11,714 bases of DNA from JBHEMK01 sp046262635 (GCA_046262635.1 JBHEMK010000155.1:1-11714); one strand, 5' to 3'. Shown: positions 1-7,591, counted from the stretch's first letter. The notes: generated from the letters alone by a model not told the origin. Numbers and translations: made by a program.

Positions 1-52
1 GGGTGGAATTGCGCACCGTGACACCGTGGCGCACATCGAAACGGAGGGAACG

Positions 53-1729
53 ATGCACCGACGTCGTCTTTGGCTGATGGGGGCGTGTGCGCTTGCGCTG
101 ACCCTCGGCCTGGTGGCCACGGCGTCTGCCCGCCCCGACCACACAGCGTCCGCCAAGATCAAGACCGGCGGGACGATGCTGTTCGGTGCAGAGCAGGAGC
201 CGCCGTGCTTGAACAACAACCTGAACGACTGCAACAACACCTGGGGAGCCTGGGTCTCCGAGTTGGTCATGCCGGGCATCTACACCGTCCAGCCCAACTT
301 CAGCTACAAGCTGAACCTGGCGTCGAAGGTCGACCTCCAGCTCAATCCCGAACGGGTGACCTACCACCTGAACCCGAAGGCGAAGTGGAGCGACGGCAAG
401 CCCGTCGGCGCCGCAGACCTGGTCTTCACGCTGAAGACGATCATGAACAAGAACATCGACAAGCAGCCTTCCGGCGGGGGGATCGTCTCGCGCACCGGCT
501 ACGAGCTGATCAGCAAGACGAAGGTCGTCAACCCGAAGACGGTGACGTTCACGTTCAAGCAACCGTTCGCCGGCTGGAAAGATCTCTTCAGCGGCGCCCT
601 CGGCGTCCTTCCGGCGCACGCGCTGGCGGGCAAGGACTACACGAAGGTCTTGATCAACGACATGAACGACCCGAAGACCGGGAAGCCGATCGGCAGCGGC
701 CCGTTCCTCGTCAAAAGCTGGGCGAAGGGCAGCCAACTGACCCTGATCCGGAACCCGAAGTATTGGGGCCCGCACAAGGCGTACCTGAACTCGATCATCT
801 TCCGGTTCCTGACCGACTCCAACACCGAGATCCAGCAGGTCAAGGGCGGCGAGGTCGACGCGATCTACCCGCAGCCCCAGTTGCCGCTCGCCGAGCTGCG
901 AAACGCCGCCGGCCTGAAGGTGCAGTCAAGCCTCGGCTCGCAGTACGAGCACATCGACATCCAGCTCGGCCCGAAGGGTAACCCGCTCGCGCGGAACCCC
1001 TGGGTTCGCCGGGCGCTGATGATGTCGATCGACCGCAGGGAGGTCCTGCGGACACTGTTCGGCAAGCTGAACCCGACCCTGAAGCCGCTGGACAACGTGA
1101 TCTACCTGAACAACCAGTCGACGTACAAGGCGCACTTCAACAAGTGGGACTACAACCCGAAGAAGGCGCAGTCCCTGCTCGAGTCGCACGGCTGCAAGAA
1201 GGGCGGCGACGGCATCTACTCGTGCAACGGGACGCGGCTGACGTTCTCGTTCGAGTCGACCAAGGGCAATCAGCTCCGCGAGCTCGCGTTCCAGATCATC
1301 CAGGCGCGGGCGAAGCAGAGTGGCATCGAGCTGACGAACAACTTCAAGCCGTCGAACATCGCGTTCGGCCAGGACCTCAGTGCGCAGACATGGGACCTGT
1401 TTATGTTTGCATGGGTCGGCAGCCCCGATCCGCAGGGGAACACGGCGATCTGGAGCTGCCCGAACAAGGGCGGGACGTCGAACTTCATGAGCTACTGCAA
1501 CGCCCGGGCGACCGCCCTGATGCACGCGGCCGACGGTGAGCTCAACCCGGTCAAGCGGGCGGCCCTGGAGAACCAGGCCGACGCGCTGATCGGGAACGAC
1601 GTCCCGTCGGTTCCGCTGTACCAGAAGCCGACGTTCCTCGTGTACCACTCCTACGTGAAGGGCATGCAGGACAACGCGACCCAGTACGGTCCGTTCTACG
1701 ACGCCGAGAACTGGTGGCGCAGCAAGTAG
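53..1729 (+). CDS. Peptide/nickel-type ABC transporter solute-binding protein (family 5)
   Basis: This is the extracytoplasmic ligand-binding subunit of the importer encoded by the next four genes, 558 aa. The start is ATG 53 because GGAGGG at 43-48 sits five bases upstream; an in-frame GTG at 26 has no such site. Residues 1-26 are a Sec signal peptide: RRR, a hydrophobic core, then ATASA before R27. The family-5 signature is visible at about 110-129 (KAKWSDGKPVGAADLVFTLK), and the fold runs on to about 540 with SGPFLVK at 215-221. Cysteines occur in close pairs (52/60, 381/391, 469/482), which suggests disulfides in an exported protein; this is inference. Cys12 lies inside the hydrophobic core and is not a lipobox, so no lipid anchor is visible, unlike most binding proteins of monoderm bacteria. 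Length is normal. The ligand (dipeptide, oligopeptide or other) cannot be told from sequence. Confidence 0.95.
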   Translation: MHRRRLWLMGACALALTLGLVATASARPDHTASAKIKTGGTMLFGAEQEPPCLNNNLNDCNNTWGAWVSELVMPGIYTVQPNFSYKLNLASKVDLQLNPERVTYHLNPKAKWSDGKPVGAADLVFTLKTIMNKNIDKQPSGGGIVSRTGYELISKTKVVNPKTVTFTFKQPFAGWKDLFSGALGVLPAHALAGKDYTKVLINDMNDPKTGKPIGSGPFLVKSWAKGSQLTLIRNPKYWGPHKAYLNSIIFRFLTDSNTEIQQVKGGEVDAIYPQPQLPLAELRNAAGLKVQSSLGSQYEHIDIQLGPKGNPLARNPWVRRALMMSIDRREVLRTLFGKLNPTLKPLDNVIYLNNQSTYKAHFNKWDYNPKKAQSLLESHGCKKGGDGIYSCNGTRLTFSFESTKGNQLRELAFQIIQARAKQSGIELTNNFKPSNIAFGQDLSAQTWDLFMFAWVGSPDPQGNTAIWSCPNKGGTSNFMSYCNARATALMHAADGELNPVKRAALENQADALIGNDVPSVPLYQKPTFLVYHSYVKGMQDNATQYGPFYDAENWWRSK

Positions 1730-1738
1730 CAAGTCCGC

Positions 1739-1757
1739 CGGTCCTGCGGTAGGACCG
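1739..1757 (+). promoter_or_regulatory. Intercistronic stem-loop after the binding-protein gene
   Basis: A perfect 7-bp stem, CGGTCCT (1739-1745) with AGGACCG (1751-1757), closes a five-base loop ten bases after the binding-protein stop codon. No T-run follows, so it is not a standard intrinsic terminator. In binding-protein operons such hairpins commonly protect the 3' end of the first cistron and raise the binding-protein to permease ratio; that role here is inferred. Confidence 0.55.
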
Positions 1758-1768
1758 ATTCCACGGTA

Positions 1769-1807
1769 GAGTCCCCGGCCCGGGCTACGTGCTCGGGGCG
1801 GGGGCTC
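1769..1807 (+). promoter_or_regulatory. Second stem-loop just before the permease ribosome-binding site
   Basis: GAGTCCCC (1769-1776) can pair with GGGGGCTC (1800-1807), eight pairs including one G-U, with a GC-rich interior that offers further CCCG/CGGG pairing. It ends seven bases before the GGGAGA site (1815-1820) of the first permease. It could limit permease translation or stop 3'-5' decay. The pairing is seen by eye; the function is inferred. Confidence 0.4.
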
Positions 1808-1827
1808 GCCAACTGGGAGATCAACCC

Positions 1828-2802
1828 ATGCTCACCTTCATCGCCCGGCGGCTGCTGTATTCGATTCCGGTGCTCGTCGCGGCGAGCTTCCTCATCTTCG
1901 TCTTCGTCTCCCTGTCGTCGAACCCGCTCGCCGACCTGTACTCGAACGTCCACCTGACAGCCGCGGACCGCAAGGTGATCGCCCACGCGAAGCACCTCGA
2001 CCAGTCGGTGTTCGAGCGCTACTGGCTCTGGGTGCAGGACGCGGTGCTGCACAGGTTCGGAAACAACCTCTCGAACGGCGACCCCGTCTGGCCAAACCTC
2101 GAGCGGGTCCTCAAGCACACGATCATGCTGCTCGTGATCGTGCTCGTGCTCTCGGTCCTGATCGGTGTGGTAGTGGGCATCTACTCGGCGATCCGCCAGT
2201 ACTCGCTCTTCGACTACACCGCCACGACGGTGAGCTTCGTCGGGTTCGCCATGCCGGTCTTCTGGCTCGCGCTGATTCTCCAGGTGATCTTCACCAACGT
2301 CTACCTCACCTGGCATGTGCGGATCTTCTACACGGCGCAGCTCTGGTCCCCCGACCCCGGCGGCGGCTTGCACAAGATCCTCGATCTGGCCCAGCACCTC
2401 GCGTTGCCCGTGATCGCGCTCTGCGCTCTGAGCGTCGCGGGATACAGCCGCTACATGCGCGCCTCGATGCTCGAGGTGATCAACTCGGACTACACCCGGA
2501 CCGCGCGGGCGAAGGGACTGCCCGAGTGGCGCGTGATCGGCAAGCACGTCTTCCGCAACGCGCTGATCCCGCTGACCACCCAGATCGCAATCGACTTCGG
2601 CGCCCTCTTCGCCGGGGCGTTCGTCACCGAGCAGGTCTTCACCCTCGACGGGATGGGGCACTACTTCGTCGTCGCGCTCACATCCGGCGACCCGTACCCG
2701 GTCATGGCCTGGCTGATGGTCGTTGCCGTGATGGTGATCATCTTCAACCTGATCGCCGACCTGATGTACGGTTTCCTCGACCCGAGGATCCGCTATGACT
2801 GA
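1828..2802 (+). CDS. ABC transporter permease, DppB/OppB type
   Basis: First inner-membrane channel subunit of the importer, 324 aa. ATG 1828 is chosen because GGGAGA at 1815-1820 lies seven bases upstream and the protein then starts MLTFIARRLLYSIPVL, the usual N-terminus of this family: a short positive segment, then the first membrane helix at about 10-30. Periplasmic loop about 31-95; further helices near 97-120, 135-160, 188-206, 250-270 and 291-312. The ATPase-contacting EAA loop lies at about 221-248 (DYTRTARAKGLPEW...RNALIPL). The C-terminus FLDPRIRYD is typical. It overlaps the next permease by eight bases (ATGACTGA), so translation is probably coupled. DppB, OppB and NikB cannot be separated by sight. 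Confidence 0.95.
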   Translation: MLTFIARRLLYSIPVLVAASFLIFVFVSLSSNPLADLYSNVHLTAADRKVIAHAKHLDQSVFERYWLWVQDAVLHRFGNNLSNGDPVWPNLERVLKHTIMLLVIVLVLSVLIGVVVGIYSAIRQYSLFDYTATTVSFVGFAMPVFWLALILQVIFTNVYLTWHVRIFYTAQLWSPDPGGGLHKILDLAQHLALPVIALCALSVAGYSRYMRASMLEVINSDYTRTARAKGLPEWRVIGKHVFRNALIPLTTQIAIDFGALFAGAFVTEQVFTLDGMGHYFVVALTSGDPYPVMAWLMVVAVMVIIFNLIADLMYGFLDPRIRYD

Positions 2803-3781
2803 CAAGCTCACCGAACCGCCGCTCGTCGGCACCGGCTCGCTGAGCACGCAGCCGGGGTCGGAGCTCACCGAGATCGAGGCCGGAGTCAACGACCCCGTCC
2901 CGGCGGCGCTCGACCAAGGGCTCGAGGTCAAGGCACGCAGCCAGTGGTCGTTCGCGCGGCGCCGCTTCTTCCGCCATCGGATGGCGGTCGCCGGCATTCT
3001 CGTCCTCGTGATCGTCTTCTCCGGCGGTATCTTCGCCAACCAGCTCGCACCGTACGACCCGACGCTTCCGACCGCAGACATCACGGTGAAGCCGACGTTC
3101 GCCGGGCACCACTTCTTCGGAACCGATCAGATCGGGCGCGACTACTTCAGCCGCACACTGTTCGGCATCCGCAGCACGGAGGAGGTCTCGCTGCTCGTCG
3201 CGGCGATCGCGACGGTGATCGGGATCTTCGTCGGTGCCTCGGCTGGCTACTTCGGCGGCTGGATCGACAACCTGCTGATGCGCATCACCGATCTGTTCCT
3301 GATCGTCCCGGCGCTCGCGATCCTGCTCGTCGCGGCGAAGTACCTCGGCCACGGCTCACCGGTCCGGCTCGCGATCCTGCTCGGCTTGCTGTTCTGGACC
3401 AACATCGCGCGCATCGTGCGGGGCAACTTCCTCTCGCTGAAGGAGAAGGAATACATCGAGGCGGCGAAGGCCTCCGGCTCCGGAAACTTCCGGATCATGT
3501 TCCGGCACATCCTCCCGAACACGATGGGACCGATCGTCGTCTCGGCCACGCTGCTGACGGGTCTCGCAATCCTGACGGAGTCGACCATCTCCTTCCTCGG
3601 CTTCGGCCTCGACCTCTCGCTCGGCGAGCTGATCCAGGAGGGGCAGGCGGCCGGCCTCAATCTCTGGTGGCTCGTGACGATGCCCGGGCTGACGATCGTG
3701 CTGATCATCCTCTGCGTGAACTTCATCGGAGACGGTCTGCGCGATGCGCTCGACCCGACGCAGCGCCGAATCCGTGCCTGA
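2795..3781 (+). CDS. ABC transporter permease, DppC/OppC type
   Basis: Second channel subunit, 328 aa, pairing with the upstream permease. A cytoplasmic N-terminal extension of about 60 residues, polar and poorly conserved in look, precedes the first helix (about 63-82). Then comes the family's APYDP motif (85-89) and HHFFGTDQIGRDYFSR at 105-120, which is characteristic of OppC/DppC. The EAA loop is at about 221-241 (IEAAKASGSG...RHILPN). Further helices are near 131-152, 166-183, 190-205, 245-262 and 293-312. The C-terminus has GDGLRDALDPTQR, as usual. The start sits inside the previous gene's last codons, and the end overlaps the following ATPase gene. Confidence 0.95.
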   Translation: MTDKLTEPPLVGTGSLSTQPGSELTEIEAGVNDPVPAALDQGLEVKARSQWSFARRRFFRHRMAVAGILVLVIVFSGGIFANQLAPYDPTLPTADITVKPTFAGHHFFGTDQIGRDYFSRTLFGIRSTEEVSLLVAAIATVIGIFVGASAGYFGGWIDNLLMRITDLFLIVPALAILLVAAKYLGHGSPVRLAILLGLLFWTNIARIVRGNFLSLKEKEYIEAAKASGSGNFRIMFRHILPNTMGPIVVSATLLTGLAILTESTISFLGFGLDLSLGELIQEGQAAGLNLWWLVTMPGLTIVLIILCVNFIGDGLRDALDPTQRRIRA

Positions 3782-4814
3782 GCCGCTCCTCTCGATCCGA
3801 AACCTCGTCGTCGAGTTTGCGACCGACGACGGGACCGTGCAAGCCGTCGACGGTGTGACCTACGACGTCTACCCGGGCGAGGTGCTCGGAATCGTCGGCG
3901 AATCCGGCTCGGGAAAGAGCGTCAGCACGATGTCGCTGCTCGGCCTGATCCCCCAGCCGCCCGGAAGGATCGTCTCCGGCGAGGCGATCTTCGACGGCCG
4001 CGACCTGCTCAAGCTCAAGAAGAAGCAACTCCGCGAGGTGCGTGGCAACGAGGTAGCGATGGTCTTCCAGGATCCGATGACCTCGCTGAACCCGGTGCTG
4101 ACGATCGGCGTCCAGCTCGCCGAGGCGATCAAGACCCATCACCCCGAGATCAAAGACGACGCGGTCAAGCAGAAGGTCGTCGGCCTGCTGCGCCTCGTCG
4201 GCGTGCCGAATCCCGAACGGCGCTACGCGCAGTACCCCCACGAGTTCTCGGGCGGCATGCGCCAGCGCGCGATGATCGCGATGTCCATCTCCAACTCGCC
4301 GAAGCTGCTGATCGCCGATGAGCCGACGACCGCGCTCGACGTGACGATCCAGGCGCAGATCCTGGAGGTGCTGAAGGAAGCACAGGCCGAGACGAATGCG
4401 GCAACGATCCTGATCACGCACGACCTCGGTCTCATCGCCGAGCTTGCCGACCGCGTGCTCGTGATGTATGCGGGCAAGGTCGTCGAGAACGGCGACGTGC
4501 ACACGATCTTCAGCGCGCCTCGGCATCCGTACACGATCGGCTTGATGGAGAGTCTGCCGCGCGTCGACATCGACGAGGAGTGGCTGCGCCCGATCCCGGG
4601 CTCGCCCCCGAGCTTGATCAACCGTCCGCCCGGCTGCCCGTTCCATCCGCGCTGCTTCCTCTCGCAGGGGCGAGCTCGCTGCCGCGGCGAGGAACCGCCG
4701 CTGCGGCCGATCGACAACGGCGAGCACCTGACCGCCTGCCACTTCGCCGAGGAGCTCCGCGACCATGAGCTGGGCCGGTCGCGTGAGATCGCCACGGCCG
4801 GAGGAGGCGCGTGA
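3774..4814 (+). CDS. ABC transporter ATP-binding protein, DppD/OppD type
   Basis: One of two nucleotide-binding subunits; it hydrolyses ATP on the cytoplasmic face. Numbered from GTG 3774 (346 aa): Walker A GESGSGKS 42-49, Q-loop Q99, signature FSGGMRQR 158-165, Walker B LLIADEP 178-184, switch His216. The C-terminal oligopeptide-transporter domain begins near HPYT (251) and carries Cys 288, 294, 303 and 322 (CX5CX8C, then ACHF). In structurally studied DppD-type ATPases this domain holds a 4Fe-4S cluster. GTG 3774 gives the familiar MPEPLLSIRNL start and an eight-base overlap like the previous junction. ATG 3744, ten codons upstream, is possible but has only a distant GGAG (3728-3731). The gene ends in a GTGA overlap with the next ATPase. 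Confidence 0.93.
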   Translation: MPEPLLSIRNLVVEFATDDGTVQAVDGVTYDVYPGEVLGIVGESGSGKSVSTMSLLGLIPQPPGRIVSGEAIFDGRDLLKLKKKQLREVRGNEVAMVFQDPMTSLNPVLTIGVQLAEAIKTHHPEIKDDAVKQKVVGLLRLVGVPNPERRYAQYPHEFSGGMRQRAMIAMSISNSPKLLIADEPTTALDVTIQAQILEVLKEAQAETNAATILITHDLGLIAELADRVLVMYAGKVVENGDVHTIFSAPRHPYTIGLMESLPRVDIDEEWLRPIPGSPPSLINRPPGCPFHPRCFLSQGRARCRGEEPPLRPIDNGEHLTACHFAEELRDHELGRSREIATAGGGA

Positions 4815-5869
4815 GCGCGCAGGCGACCGACGTTGGCGCGGCGTCGATCAACATGCCGGCCGCGGAGGGCAGCGAGATCCTCCGGGTCGAGGGCCTCGTC
4901 AAGTACTTCCCGATCAAGGCCGGACTGTTCAAGCGGACCGTGGGTCAGATCCACGCGGTCGATGGGGTCGACCTGAGCCTCCGGGCCGGAGAGACGCTCG
5001 GTCTTGTCGGCGAGTCGGGCTGCGGTAAGACGACGCTCTCGCGGACGATCATCAAGCTGACCGAGCCGACCGCGGGCAAGATCATCTTCAACGGCCGCGA
5101 CATCAGCGACTTCTCCCGCCGCCAGATGCGTGACGTGCGGCGCGAGCTGCAGATCGTCTTTCAGGATCCCTATGCCTCGCTGAACCCGCGCATGACCGTG
5201 CGCGACATCGTCAGCGAACCCCTCCGGATCCACGGCCGCTACCGGGGCCAGGAAGGCAAGCGCCGCGTGGACGAGCTCCTGCGCACAGTCGGCCTCTCCC
5301 CCGAGCACGCGAACCGGTTCCCGAACGAGTTCTCCGGGGGTCAACGGCAGCGGATCGGGATCGCACGCTCACTTGCGCTGAATCCGCAGCTCGTGATCCT
5401 CGATGAGCCGGTCTCGGCACTCGACGTCTCGATTCGCGCACAGGTCGTCAACCTGCTCGAGTCGCTGCAGCGCGACTTCGGGCTGACCTACATCTTCGTG
5501 GCGCACGACCTCTCTGTCGTGCGCCACGTCTCAGATCGCGTCGCGGTCATGTATCTCGGCAAGATCGTCGAAATCGGCCCCAAGCAGGCAATCTACGGGC
5601 GGCCGACGCATCCGTACACGCAAGCGTTGCTGTCGGCCGTCCCGATCGAGGACCCGTCGCTGCGCGGGAAGCGCAAGCGGATCGTGCTCGAGGGGGACGT
5701 GCCGAGCCCGGCGAATCCTCCGTCCGGGTGCCGCTTCCGCACGCGCTGCTGGAAGGCTCAGGCGATTTGCGCCGAGGAGGAGCCCCCTTTGATCGACCAC
5801 GGGCACGGCCACCCGAGTGCGTGCCACTTCGCGGAAGTCGTGAAACCGCTCGAGACCGACGCTGCGTAG
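4811..5869 (+). CDS. ABC transporter ATP-binding protein, DppF/OppF type
   Basis: Second ATPase of the importer, 352 aa, forming a heterodimer with the DppD-type subunit. GTG 4811 follows GGAGGAGG at 4800-4807. Walker A GESGCGKT 68-75, Q-loop Q118, signature FSGGQRQR 174-181, Walker B LVILDEP 194-200, switch His232. The early KYFPIKAGLFKRTVG segment (31-45) is typical of the DppF/OppF branch and separates it from DppD. The C-terminal domain starts at HPYT (267) and holds Cys 307, 313, 320 and 338 (CX5CX6C, then ACHF), again the four ligands expected for an iron-sulfur cluster. It ends the operon, nine bases from the end of a convergent gene. No intrinsic terminator is evident in the gap, so any 3' end must lie within the facing gene. 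Confidence 0.95.
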   Translation: MSAQATDVGAASINMPAAEGSEILRVEGLVKYFPIKAGLFKRTVGQIHAVDGVDLSLRAGETLGLVGESGCGKTTLSRTIIKLTEPTAGKIIFNGRDISDFSRRQMRDVRRELQIVFQDPYASLNPRMTVRDIVSEPLRIHGRYRGQEGKRRVDELLRTVGLSPEHANRFPNEFSGGQRQRIGIARSLALNPQLVILDEPVSALDVSIRAQVVNLLESLQRDFGLTYIFVAHDLSVVRHVSDRVAVMYLGKIVEIGPKQAIYGRPTHPYTQALLSAVPIEDPSLRGKRKRIVLEGDVPSPANPPSGCRFRTRCWKAQAICAEEEPPLIDHGHGHPSACHFAEVVKPLETDAA

Positions 5870-5878
5870 CTGCGCGCC

Positions 5879-6430
5879 CTATTGTCCGGTCGGAGCGTTG
5901 CCTCCGGAGACCGGCGCGGTCTGCCCGTGAGGCGCCTTCGGCCCCACCGCGCAGACGCGTGACCTGTACGCACCCGGCGCGTTTGCCCCGAGGTGCAGGC
6001 TCTTGCCGATGGCGGCCCCGAAGGACGAGATCAGCGCCGCCGTCGAATCGACGGCATAGACGGGCCCGGAGCCCTTGAGCTGCGGGGTCACCCAGGTCGC
6101 GACGTCGGCGACCGCGCCGCCGCCGTCGACGCGGGCCGAGACGAAGTACATGCCGCGGAAGGCCTTCGACGTCACGGCCTTGATGTGGCTGAGCTTGCCG
6201 CCGTCGAGGAGGATGCCCGTCCGGATCTCCGCGGCGAGGCGGGTGGGGACGTCGAGACACGTGTTGAACGGACCGCTGGCACTCCTCGACGGCGCGATCG
6301 TCGCCGCGGTCGTGGTCGGGGCGGTGTCTCGCGGGGCGCTCTGCTTCGAGCCGCCGCAGCCCGCGGAGAGCAAGGCGGCGGCGAGTACGACTCCTGTCGC
6401 TGCGATCCTCACGCGCCCGAATTGAAGCAC
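5879..6430 (-). CDS. Small predicted lipoprotein of unknown function
   Basis: I do not recognise this 183-aa protein. From GTG 6430 it has a hydrophobic segment (about 9-22) ending LLSAGC with Cys25, then GGSKQ, so it is probably a lipoprotein; the -3 residue is Ser rather than the usual Leu. A Thr/Ser/Ala/Pro-rich linker (about 31-54) follows. The body (about 55-162) starts and ends with a cysteine (C58, C160), which may pair outside the cell. It contains GMYFVSARVDGGGAVADVA and a hydrophobic stretch near 124-141. The tail is Pro/Gly-rich. An in-frame GTG at 6412 is an alternative start; neither has a clear Shine-Dalgarno site. It starts 19 bases after the rsgA stop codon and is probably co-transcribed with it. 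No function is claimed. Confidence 0.75.
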   Translation of the reverse strand: MLQFGRVRIAATGVVLAAALLSAGCGGSKQSAPRDTAPTTTAATIAPSRSASGPFNTCLDVPTRLAAEIRTGILLDGGKLSHIKAVTSKAFRGMYFVSARVDGGGAVADVATWVTPQLKGSGPVYAVDSTAALISSFGAAIGKSLHLGANAPGAYRSRVCAVGPKAPHGQTAPVSGGNAPTGQ

Positions 6431-6449
6431 GCACCGCGGTGCCCGGTGC

Positions 6450-7475
6450 TCACCAGCGGTCCTTGCGCAGTGAGCGGGCGAACCTGCGGATCTCCTTCCG
6501 CCGCTCCACCCGGACGCGGGCGTCCCTCCGCGCGGCCACCAACTCGAGTTCCCTGTGCAGCTTCCGGTAGCTGCGCAGGCGGTCGAGCGGCAGTGTTCCC
6601 TCGTCGACGGCCGCCTGCACGGCGCACCCTGGCTCGATCGTGTGCGTGCAATCGGTGAAGCGACAGTCGGCCGCGAGCGTCTCGACGTCCGCGAACGTCT
6701 CCTGCATGCCGCTCGAGCCCTCCCAGAGCTGCAGTTCTCGCAGCCCGGGCGTATCGATCAGCATCCCCCCGCTCGGCAGGATGACGAGCTCGCGATGCGA
6801 GGTCGTGTGCCGACCCTTCCCGTCGTCCTCGCGGATCTCCCGCGTCCGCAGAAGCTCGGCGCCGACGATCCGGTTGACGATCGTCGACTTGCCCACGCCC
6901 GAGGAGCCCAGCAGCACCGCCGTGACGCCGGCTCGCAGGTACGCCTGCACGGCCTCCATCCCGACGTCCGTGACGGCGCTGACAACGTGGATCGGGAGGC
7001 CGAGCGCCACCGTCTCGACCTCGCGGACAAGCTCGCGCGGGTCGGTCCAGAGATCGGCCTTGGTCAGGATGATCACCGGTCGCGCTCCGCTCTCCCAGAG
7101 CATGGCGAGATACCGCTCGATGCGCCGCGGCTCGAGATCCGGGCCAAGCGAGCTGACGAGAAAGGCGATGTCGACGTTCGCCGCGAGCACCTGTGCCTCG
7201 GTCTCGCGGCCGGCAACGTGGCGCACGATCGCAGAGCTGCGCGGCAGGAGCTGGTGGATGACGCCGTCGCGAGTCCCCACCCAGTCGCCGACGGCGGGCA
7301 GCTCGGAGCGGTGAGCGAGGCGGCCGGGCACGCCGGCGCGGAGCTCGCCGGGCTCCGTGTAGACGACATACTGGCCGCGGTGCTGCACGGCGACGCGTCC
7401 GGGGCTGAGTCCGGCCTCGAGCGAGGCCGCGAGCTCGGCTGTCCACCCGAGCCCGCTCAGATCGAATCCAGGCAA
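6450..7475 (-). CDS. rsgA: Small ribosomal subunit biogenesis GTPase RsgA
   Basis: Circularly permuted GTPase (formerly YjeQ/YloQ) that binds 30S precursors and helps late maturation of the decoding site, 341 aa. The order of motifs shows the permutation: G4 TKAD at 138-141 comes before G1 GSSGVGKST at 190-198 and G3 DTPG at 241-244. An N-terminal OB-fold lies at about 25-100 (VGDWVGTRDG at 62-71). The C-terminal zinc site is intact: C271, C276, H278, C284 (CRFTDCTH...EPGC). The basic tail is Arg/Lys-rich. The start is TTG 7475, supported by AAAGGAG on the minus strand (7490-7484) eight bases upstream. The region before it holds a strong two-stem RNA structure and a possible short leader ORF, described separately. 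Confidence 0.95.
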   Translation of the reverse strand: MPGFDLSGLGWTAELAASLEAGLSPGRVAVQHRGQYVVYTEPGELRAGVPGRLAHRSELPAVGDWVGTRDGVIHQLLPRSSAIVRHVAGRETEAQVLAANVDIAFLVSSLGPDLEPRRIERYLAMLWESGARPVIILTKADLWTDPRELVREVETVALGLPIHVVSAVTDVGMEAVQAYLRAGVTAVLLGSSGVGKSTIVNRIVGAELLRTREIREDDGKGRHTTSHRELVILPSGGMLIDTPGLRELQLWEGSSGMQETFADVETLAADCRFTDCTHTIEPGCAVQAAVDEGTLPLDRLRSYRKLHRELELVAARRDARVRVERRKEIRRFARSLRKDRW

Positions 7476-7492
7476 AGCGGGGTCTCCTTTAG

Positions 7493-7535
7493 CGAGAGGA
7501 ATCTGGGATCGGGCCGCTGCGGCGGCCCCCTCTCG
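7493..7535 (-). promoter_or_regulatory. Two-stem structured leader before rsgA
   Basis: On the minus strand an outer 7-bp stem, CGAGAGG (7535-7529) with CCTCTCG (7499-7493), encloses a perfect inner 7-bp stem, GGGCCGC (7528-7522) with GCGGCCC (7517-7511), and a four-base CGCA loop. The stems stack directly on the 5' side; on the 3' side 11 unpaired bases (7510-7500) separate them. The rsgA Shine-Dalgarno site starts two bases after the outer stem. No T-run follows, so a translational or mRNA-stability element fits better than a terminator. It does not resemble a riboswitch I know. Confidence 0.5.
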
Positions 7536-7546
7536 ACAGAACGGAG

Positions 7547-7591
7547 CTACGCAGCGACGACGAGGGAGGCGGCGAATCGCTCAGCTTTCAT
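7547..7591 (-). CDS. Possible 14-aa leader peptide upstream of rsgA
   Basis: ATG 7591 opens a 14-codon ORF, MKAERFAASLVVAA, ending in TAG. It is preceded by AAAGGAGG (7607-7600 on the minus strand), a full match to the 16S anti-Shine-Dalgarno sequence at an ideal eight-base spacing. That is stronger than the site of any other gene here. It begins 35 bases after the propeller gene ends, and its stop lies 11 bases before the two-stem structure leading into rsgA, in a different frame from rsgA. No run of one regulatory codon is present, so a classical amino-acid attenuator is not indicated. It could couple translation, or the site could be fortuitous. Confidence 0.35.
   Translation of the reverse strand: MKAERFAASLVVAA

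Noticed and set aside
14..28. Direct repeat CACCGTG twice before the binding-protein gene
   Set aside because: It is only seven bases with an eight-base period; with so little upstream sequence visible, an operator claim is not supportable.
26..52. GTG 26 as the start of the binding protein
   Set aside because: It would put nine extra residues before the signal peptide and has no Shine-Dalgarno site; ATG 53 has GGAGGG five bases upstream.
86..88. Cys12 of the binding protein as a lipidated cysteine
   Set aside because: It lies within the hydrophobic core with the pattern LMGAC, too close to the N-terminus, and hydrophobic residues continue after it.
1739..1757. Intrinsic terminator after the binding-protein gene
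   Set aside because: The stem is good but no T-run follows, and the next gene belongs to the same system.
926..3084. Long minus-strand open frames opposite the transporter genes (for example 926-1732 and 1696-3084)
   Set aside because: They are Arg/Val/Asp/His-rich, without recognisable motifs, and lie antisense to clear ABC genes; they are by-products of high GC.
5870..5878. Bidirectional terminator between the convergent ATPase and lipoprotein genes
   Set aside because: The gap is nine bases and I found no convincing stem with flanking T/A runs.
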